NCBI GenBank assembly: GCA_037126765.1
Contig: JBBCBC010000034.1
Coordinates: 19,218,691-19,282,690, forward strand
Direction of reading: 5' to 3'
Length of the DNA: 64,000 nucleotides
From: Stenogyne calaminthoides
Taxonomy: Eukaryota; Streptophyta; Magnoliopsida; Lamiales; Lamiaceae
The notes under the pieces were generated by a model. It worked only from the letters and a program-made list of their open reading frames with translations. It was not told where the DNA came from and ran no database searches. Shown here one piece after another: positions 59,128 to 64,000 of this stretch; the first letter of the stretch is position 1, and the number at the start of each line of letters is the position of its first letter. A program made the translations under genes and the position numbers.

Positions 59128-59683
59128 TCAGGTGGGCCGCGTTCCATAGATACTGGGCTGGTGTGCCATTGCCATATCATTGTTGTTCGAGACCCCATTG
59201 CTCGTTCGATAGCTAGGTACGACGATTTCTGCTGGGATCACTGCCTCTGCCCCGAATGCGAGGGAGTAGGGTGTTTCTCCCGTAGATGTCCTACATGTCG
59301 TTCTGTAAAACCACAATACTTCGGACAGCTCGCTTGCCCACTTACCTTTTCTCCACTTTCAAGTCGCGCTTTTAGCGTGTGTTTGATAATTTTGTTGATT
59401 GCTTCAACTTGTCCGTTGGATTGTGGGTGGTAGGGGGTGGAGAAGAGCTTTGTTATTTTCCAATTCTTGAAGAATGCGTCGATCTTAAGGCCGTCAAACT
59501 GCTTTCCATTATCAGTTACGATTACTTGCGGGAGGCCGAAACGGCAAATGATGTTTCTCCATATGAATTTTATCACGTTGTCCTAGTCGATCGTTGCAAG
59601 GGCTTTGGCCTCTGCCCATTTTGTGAAGTAGTCGACCTCGACGAGGGCGAACCGATGATGTTGATTCCCCATTTTGCGAAAGG
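59128..59683 (-). pseudogene. Tat element pol: integrase core
   Basis: On the minus strand: FGLPQVIVTDNGKQF (second Asp), TPYHPQSNGQVEAINK (Glu), and in another frame WFYRTTCRTSTGETPYSLAF, GAEAVIPAEI. The first catalytic Asp is expected in the degraded part around 59600-59680. A frameshift around 59330 splits the core. Confidence 0.85.
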
Positions 59684-60601
59684 TCATGGGCTCAGAATGC
59701 TGGTTAACTCTTCTGGGGATACCTTGATTGAGGGGGCGAATATTTGGCATCGGTGGCATGTCTTCGCGTATTTGAGAGCATCCATTTTAAGTGTTGGCCA
59801 GAAATATCCTTGTCGAATGGCTTTATGGGCTAGGGATTGACCTCCCGTGTGGTTTCCAAAGATGCCCTCGTGGATTTCTCTCAGGATGGCTTGCCCCTCG
59901 GCCCTTGTCACACATCTGAGTAGTGGGATGTTGAAGCCTCGCTTGTATAGGTTGTCGTCGACCATCAAATATCTTGCCAATCTCATTTGTAGTCGTCGGG
60001 CATCGACCCTATCATCGGGTAGATGTCCTGTCTTTAGGTACTCGAGTATTGGTGTCTTCCAATCCTCGTGGTCCACATCCTTTGGGTCGGTGAGGGCGAC
60101 CAGGGTGTGTGTGGTGGATGGGAAAGTTAGTTTTGTGATGGTGACGTCTCTCATATCCGTCGGCCCCTCTGATGTTGCTAGCCTGGCCAAAGCATCTGCT
60201 TGGAAATTTGCGTTCCTAGGTATCAGCTCCACATAGACCTGGTTGAATTTCTCGAGTAGGCTTCGGACGACTTCTTGGTATGTGGTCATTCGATCGCATT
60301 GGGCCTCATACTCCCCCGACACTTGACACGTGACCAGTTGTGAGTCGGTGTATATTTTCAGTTTCTTCACTCCCATGGCCATTGCCATTTCAAGCCCTCC
60401 AATTAGGGTCTCGTATTCTGCTTCATTGTTGGTGGCCTGAAAGTCGAACATGATATCCGTTTGGAAGGAATTTCCATCAGGGCTAGTCAGGATTACGCCA
60501 GCCCCGGCTCGGGTTTGAGTGGCGGACCCATCCACGTAGAGCTCCCAGGGGGGCCCTGCTGGCGCTTCTGGCGCGATCATCGGAAAGGTGAGTTCTATCA
60601 T
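59684..60601 (-). pseudogene. Tat element pol: second (archaeal-type) RNase H and integrase zinc domain
   Basis: The 305-codon open piece carries RNase H of the RVT_3 (PF13456) type: WELYVDGSATQTRAGAGVIL (Asp), ATNNEAEYETLIGGLEMAM (Glu), KLKIYTDSQLV (Asp), ANFQADALARLA (Asp). The integrase zinc domain follows: H in REIHEGIFGNHTGG and CHRC in KTCHRCQIF. An extra RNase H after the retroviral-type one is the mark of the Tat lineage. This piece is intact by itself but separated from RT by a stop near 60656 and from the integrase core by a frame change. Confidence 0.9.
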
Positions 60602-60658
60602 GAAATCGGCCAGGGCCTGTGCCTTGATGGCCGTTCGTGGAGCGTATGTGACACCAAA

Positions 60659-61567
60659 CTAGCCAACTTCGATTACCCATTTCATGCAGCGCCCAGCCAT
60701 GTCTGGGTGGTGTAGCGCGTTTCTTAGGGGTAGCGAGGTTAACACCTCCACCTGGTGGTCGAAAAAGTATGGTCGTAGCTTTCTCACTCTCATCACGAGA
60801 GCGTAGACGAGCTTTTCGAGGGGAGGATACCTTCGTTCCACCTCGTTGAGTGCCTGGCTTACATAGTAGATCGGCAGGTTGTCTTGCCCTTCGGCTCGTA
60901 CCAGGACCGAACTCAGGGCCATTTCGGAGGCGGCCAGGTAGAGGAAGAGCTTTTCTCCAGGGACGAGTTTGGCCAGTATCTTTGGGTTGGCGAGATACTC
61001 CTTGATGCTATCTAAAGCTGTCTGGGCCTCCTTCGTCCACTGAAAATCATTTTTGGCCTTCTTTAGTGTGTCGAAGAAGGGTTTGCACCTATCTCCCATG
61101 CGGGATATGAATATCTTTGAGGGTTTGCCGGGGCTTCTTTGCGAGCTTTTGGACTTCGGCTTTGGGTTCATGGGGCTGCCCATCTCTAATATCATACGAT
61201 TTTTTGTTGGATTGGCCTCTATTCCCCGTTTGCTGACTAAGTGGCTGAGGAATTTGCCTGACTCCACGCCGAAGTTGCATTTCTTCGAGTTGAGCCTCAT
61301 GTTGAATTTCCTCAAGATGTCGAACGTTCGGGCAAGGTCGGCAAGATGATCTTCCTTTTTCAAACTCTTGACGACTATGTCATCTACATATACCTCTATG
61401 GATTTCCCGATTTCTTCTGCGAACATTTGGTTTACCAATCGCTGGTAGGTAGCCCCGGCGTTTTTGAGGCCGAATGGCATCCTCTTCCAACAGTACATAT
61501 TTTTCTCGGTAAGGAAAGAGGTATGTTGTTGGTCGTCTTTGTGCATGGATATTTGATGGTAGCCCAC
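60659..61567 (-). pseudogene. Tat element pol: RT palm/thumb and first RNase H
   Basis: Begins GYHQISMHKDDQQHTSFLTE in mid-RT, then MPFGLKNAGATYQRLVN and YVDDIVVKS, the RT active site. After LNSKKCNFGVESGKFLSHLV a diverged connection region (SPMNPKPKSKSSQRSPG, probably locally frameshifted) and RNase H (LFLYLAASEMALSSVLVRAE; usual DAS is AAS here), IYYVSQALNEVERRYPPLEK. The N-terminal RT is missing because the element is cut at 61567, at the border with the next element's LTR. Confidence 0.88.
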
Positions 61568-61788
61568 GAATACTTGAACAAAAATTAAAGGACAAAAACG
61601 AAATCTAGCCTATTAAATATATAAAAACAGTAAAGATATGATAATCTTGATCTTCCTTGTGAATCTTGCCAAATCTTGGAATATATCTTGGAAAATCTTG
61701 CCCACTAACTTTAGCTGCAAAAGTAGGACAATTCTTTGTCATATAATCTTGCACGTATTATTGGGTCCAAAAACCCTCGTTCGCATCA
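61568..61788 (-). repeat. Truncated 3' LTR of the gag-only element
   Basis: Aligns with 63403-63622 with few differences (ctcgttcgcatca at the end here, ctcattcgcatca there). About half of the LTR is missing at the junction with the Tat element at 61567. Confidence 0.88.
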
Positions 61789-61789
61789 T

Positions 61790-63124
61790 TCACGTCCCCT
61801 TCAAGATTGTCCTTGTCCTCAAGGACCAATTATTGGAACACTCTCTTATCGAGCCTAAATGCTCCCCTTCATCTAATCGTCGTTTGCTTGCCACCAAATA
61901 ATTGAGCTCAAAATTATCATCTGTTCGGGTGTGGCAAAAAATCTTTAAGCAATAGTGCAAATTTTTCATAGTATTGCCAACAAAATAACTATCATTAATT
62001 ATAAAAAAAAAAAAATAATTATTTTGAAAACCAAAACCTTTATCATCATCGAGGTGTGGTTCGTCATATGCCATAGTAAGACCCCAAAAATGTGCTTCGT
62101 ATTCAACTTCAGTATCAACTAATTGGCAAAGATCGCCTTCGAGCTCGACATCACAAATGGAAGGCATAGAATTAACTACGGCCTGCTCTTCATCATAAAT
62201 AGGTAACATGAGATCCATAACGGGTTGCTCTTCCTCTTCATCGTAAATCGGTGGACCATCATAATAAAAAGATTCACGATCATTTTCTAGCCCATCATAA
62301 AAATTAAAATAGTTCACAGAAGGGTAATCAAAATTAATCCCATTAGAAATTAAATTAAGATTATCATGCTCAATATCACCATTAAGCAAGTGAAGCCCTA
62401 ATTTCCTTTCTACTGCAGGTACATGCCAAACATACGAATCCTGAATAAAACACTCAAGTCCAATTGCAGGCCCATATTCCTCATTATTTCCAGGTGGCCC
62501 AAAAGTCCCAACCCAACTAAAAGACCTTGACTGCTGTAAAGATTCATATGGCCCATTATCACCATCAATTGATATTGGCCCATGGACGATAAGGGCATCA
62601 CGCACAGGCCCATCCTTCTGGTCTTCACGGTTCGCAGATTCGGACATCACTGTAGGGAAAGACCCTGCGGCGGTGGACGGCACGACAGCTGAATGGTATG
62701 CGGCGGTTTGCCGAACTGTACGACAATGGTCGTCATCGTAATCAGCGAAATTGGATAGTCCAAATCTCGCCATAAGTTCCTTTTTGAAAACCTTCCACCG
62801 AACGATCCGTCCTTGCTTCCGATATAACCTGTTAATCCTTTGCCACCAAATAGTCACATCTCCTTCCATAAAACGAGTAGCGTAATGTACCCTATCTTCT
62901 CGTGGTATTTCACGCAAGGCAAAGTACTGGTTCGCTCGTCTTAACAATGATACTGGATCATCTCCTTTTAACGTTGGACAAGTAAGTTTTGGTCGACTGG
63001 TCTTTCGTTCCGCCAGCGTTGCACACACAACGTCAAGCTTGACGTTGATGTCTATCAAGTTGGCTTTGATGTCTGCTACATCAGATTCCAACGCTTCAAT
63101 TTTCTCCTTGTGAGTTCCCACCAT
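61790..63124 (-). CDS. Gag-type protein of a pol-less LTR element (444 aa)
   Basis: Uninterrupted ORF. Residues 1-50 form a short coiled coil (KEKIEALESDVADIKANLID). Residues 55-155 have the Ty3/gypsy capsid domain (Retrotrans_gag, PF03732): PVSLLRRANQYFALREIPRE, VTIWWQRINRLY, FKKELMARFGLSNF. The remaining ~280 residues are acidic and Tyr/Asp/Asn-rich without a known domain, with two related segments PPIYDEEEEQPVMDLM and LPIYDEEQAVVNSMPS; no zinc knuckle or protease motif was found. The start is the first ATG after the primer-binding site, 30 bp from it. The capsid part could still form particles with a partner element's enzymes. The tail may be partly non-coding in origin. Confidence 0.75.
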   Translation of the reverse strand: MVGTHKEKIEALESDVADIKANLIDINVKLDVVCATLAERKTSRPKLTCPTLKGDDPVSLLRRANQYFALREIPREDRVHYATRFMEGDVTIWWQRINRLYRKQGRIVRWKVFKKELMARFGLSNFADYDDDHCRTVRQTAAYHSAVVPSTAAGSFPTVMSESANREDQKDGPVRDALIVHGPISIDGDNGPYESLQQSRSFSWVGTFGPPGNNEEYGPAIGLECFIQDSYVWHVPAVERKLGLHLLNGDIEHDNLNLISNGINFDYPSVNYFNFYDGLENDRESFYYDGPPIYDEEEEQPVMDLMLPIYDEEQAVVNSMPSICDVELEGDLCQLVDTEVEYEAHFWGLTMAYDEPHLDDDKGFGFQNNYFFFFIINDSYFVGNTMKNLHYCLKIFCHTRTDDNFELNYLVASKRRLDEGEHLGSIRECSNNWSLRTRTILKGT

Positions 63125-63175
63125 TGCTCGTATTCCTTTCGCGATTCTAAAATACTCTCAATGAAAGCACCAATT

Positions 63176-63622
63176 TGATGAGAACAGCGATCGCAAAACA
63201 CAAATAATACGCAAAGAACGATAATAATTGTTGCCCCAACTCAGGTTGGTAAGAAACAATTGGGTTTTGACAAAGTTGCCAAAAGGTTTTTTTATTATTT
63301 TCTGATTAAAAAGAAAGAAAAACGTCCCACATATTTATAGGACAAAAACAGGACCAAATCTGCTCCAACAAGGACTAAATCTCATCCTAAATTAATACGC
63401 GATATACTTGAACGAAAATTAAAGGACAAAAATGAAATCTAGCCTATTAAATATATAAAAATGGTATTGATATGATAATCTTGATCTTCCTTGTGAATCT
63501 TGCCAAATCTTGGAATATATCTTGGAAAATCTTGCACGCTAACTTTAGTTGCAAAAGTAGGACAATTCCTTGCCATATAATCTTGCACGTATTATTGGGT
63601 CCAAAAATCCTCATTCGCATCA
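63176..63622 (-). repeat. 5' LTR of the gag-only element
   Basis: 447 bp; on the minus strand starts TGATGCGAATGAGG and ends GCTGTTCTCATCA. Same family as the solo LTR at 13198-13659. Confidence 0.88.
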
Positions 63623-63813
63623 GAGGACTTGAACACTGAAAATGACACGCAAACCAAGCAAAGTGAGTTTTAGTGGGTTTGAGTTGAATAAAATAAGGGT
63701 GTTGTGAGTGTATTAATTAATATTATATTTGTTTCCATTTTGGGAATATTGTTCGAGTAATGTTGGGACGTCCAAATAAGGCTAGTGTTCAAGTAATCGC
63801 GGGATGGAGGGAG
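63623..63813. mobile_element. Stowaway MITE, right part, interrupted by the gag-only element
   Basis: Homologous to 13060-13715 outside its solo LTR (gacttgaacactgaaaatga, then gttgggacgtccaaataagg), ending GGGATGGAGGGAG followed by TA (63814-63815). Its left ~15 bp are lost because the far side of the retroelement has been replaced by the Tat element. Confidence 0.8.
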
Positions 63814-63815
63814 TA

Positions 63816-64000
63816 ATATGTATCAAAACTTTATAGATCCATTCTTGAAATTTTGATTAATTAACTGAATGTAATTTTTCTAAGTAAAAAAATTTAAGTA
63901 TTATTTTTATTGATTAGAGAAATTACTTTAGAAAAAGAATTTTAAAAATAAGGTTAAAATATATGTCAAATGAGTGATGCTTGTGTGCACCAATTAATTT
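63816..64000. other. AT-rich sequence to the window edge
   Basis: No gene. It ends with gagtgatgcttgtgtgcacc (63972), an exact match to 11326, so a copy of that dispersed repeat starts here and runs out of the window. Confidence 0.45.

Larger units (their letters stand above)
34263..61567 (-). mobile_element. Tat-lineage Ty3/gypsy element with antisense gene, opened by nested insertions
   Basis: Minus-strand element: RT-RNase H-aRNH-integrase at 61567-59128, then a spacer, an oppositely oriented multi-exon gene (35063-44568 excluding insertions), a polypurine tract (attgcccctagg, 34812-34823 on the plus strand) and the 3' LTR. Two RNase H domains in tandem mark the Tat lineage. The 5' LTR, gag, protease and N-terminal RT are missing; the element stops abruptly at 61567 where another element's LTR begins. 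Insertions: solo copia LTR, a pol-less LTR element, and a full copia element with its own nested pieces. The element's own sequence adds up to about 7 kb. Confidence 0.8.
61568..63622 (-). mobile_element. Gag-only (TR-GAG-like) LTR element, minus strand
   Basis: 5' LTR 63622-63176, primer-binding site TGGTGCTTTCATTGAGAG (63172-63155), one long gag-type ORF, polypurine tract CTTGAAGGGGACG overlapping the stop codon, and a 3' LTR cut short at 61568. There is no room for pol. It is inserted in a Stowaway MITE (63623-63813). Its LTR also occurs alone at 13198-13659. Confidence 0.85.

Overview
The window is nuclear DNA from a flowering plant, almost certainly a dicot: AT-rich intergenic sequence, plant-type introns, TATA boxes and plant transposon families, with no sign of bacterial or organellar genes. 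The species cannot be named from the sequence alone. Nearly all of it is mobile DNA in nested layers. I found one gene that looks like an ordinary host gene, a small secreted Trp/Pro-rich protein at 3652-3984. I saw no tRNA or rRNA gene, only tRNA-derived SINE-like sequence. Layout of the left part: 1-2853 is the 3' half of a decayed Ty3/gypsy chromovirus with its 3' LTR. 2854-14107 holds the secreted-protein gene and many small elements: two copies of a GAGACGGTCTC-ended MITE, two opposed Helitron 3' ends (4479 and 9764), an AACCGG-rich element with a 9-bp target duplication, Stowaway MITEs, a foldback element, a SINE with a 20-bp target duplication, a TRIM retroelement with one inverted LTR, and a solo LTR inside a Stowaway. 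14108-31167 is a complete 17-kb CACTA (En/Spm) transposon bounded by CACTACAAGAAAT termini and a CCT target duplication. It carries a broken TnpD transposase gene (17335-21027), a multi-exon TnpA-like gene (about 24415-28365) and short fragments that look captured from host genes (receptor kinase, MATH domain, possibly an NLR). 31397-33949 is a long LTR-like stretch and 33950-34262 a CACTA terminus. Right part: 34263-61567 is one minus-strand Ty3/gypsy element of the Tat type (two RNase H domains) opened up to 27 kb by later insertions. Its 3' LTR and polypurine tract are at 34263-34823 and its RT-RNase H-aRNH-integrase at 61567-59128. Between them, on the opposite strand, lies an intron-containing gene of the 'putative gypsy type transposon' (PF04195-like) kind with its own TATA box. 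Three insertions interrupt it: a solo copia LTR (target duplication TTCCC), a 5-kb pol-less LTR element (target duplication TTTGA), and a copia element of the same family as the solo LTR. The copia element in turn contains a SIRE-like gag fragment and pieces of further Tat elements. 61568-63622 is a minus-strand, pol-less LTR element with an intact 444-codon gag-type ORF, inserted in a Stowaway MITE of the same family that hosts the solo LTR at 13 kb. How the parts work together: the only apparently intact coding potential beyond the secreted protein is the gag-only ORF and, less certainly, the TnpA-like gene. The transposase and pol genes are interrupted by stops and frameshifts, so mobilisation would need proteins supplied from elsewhere.
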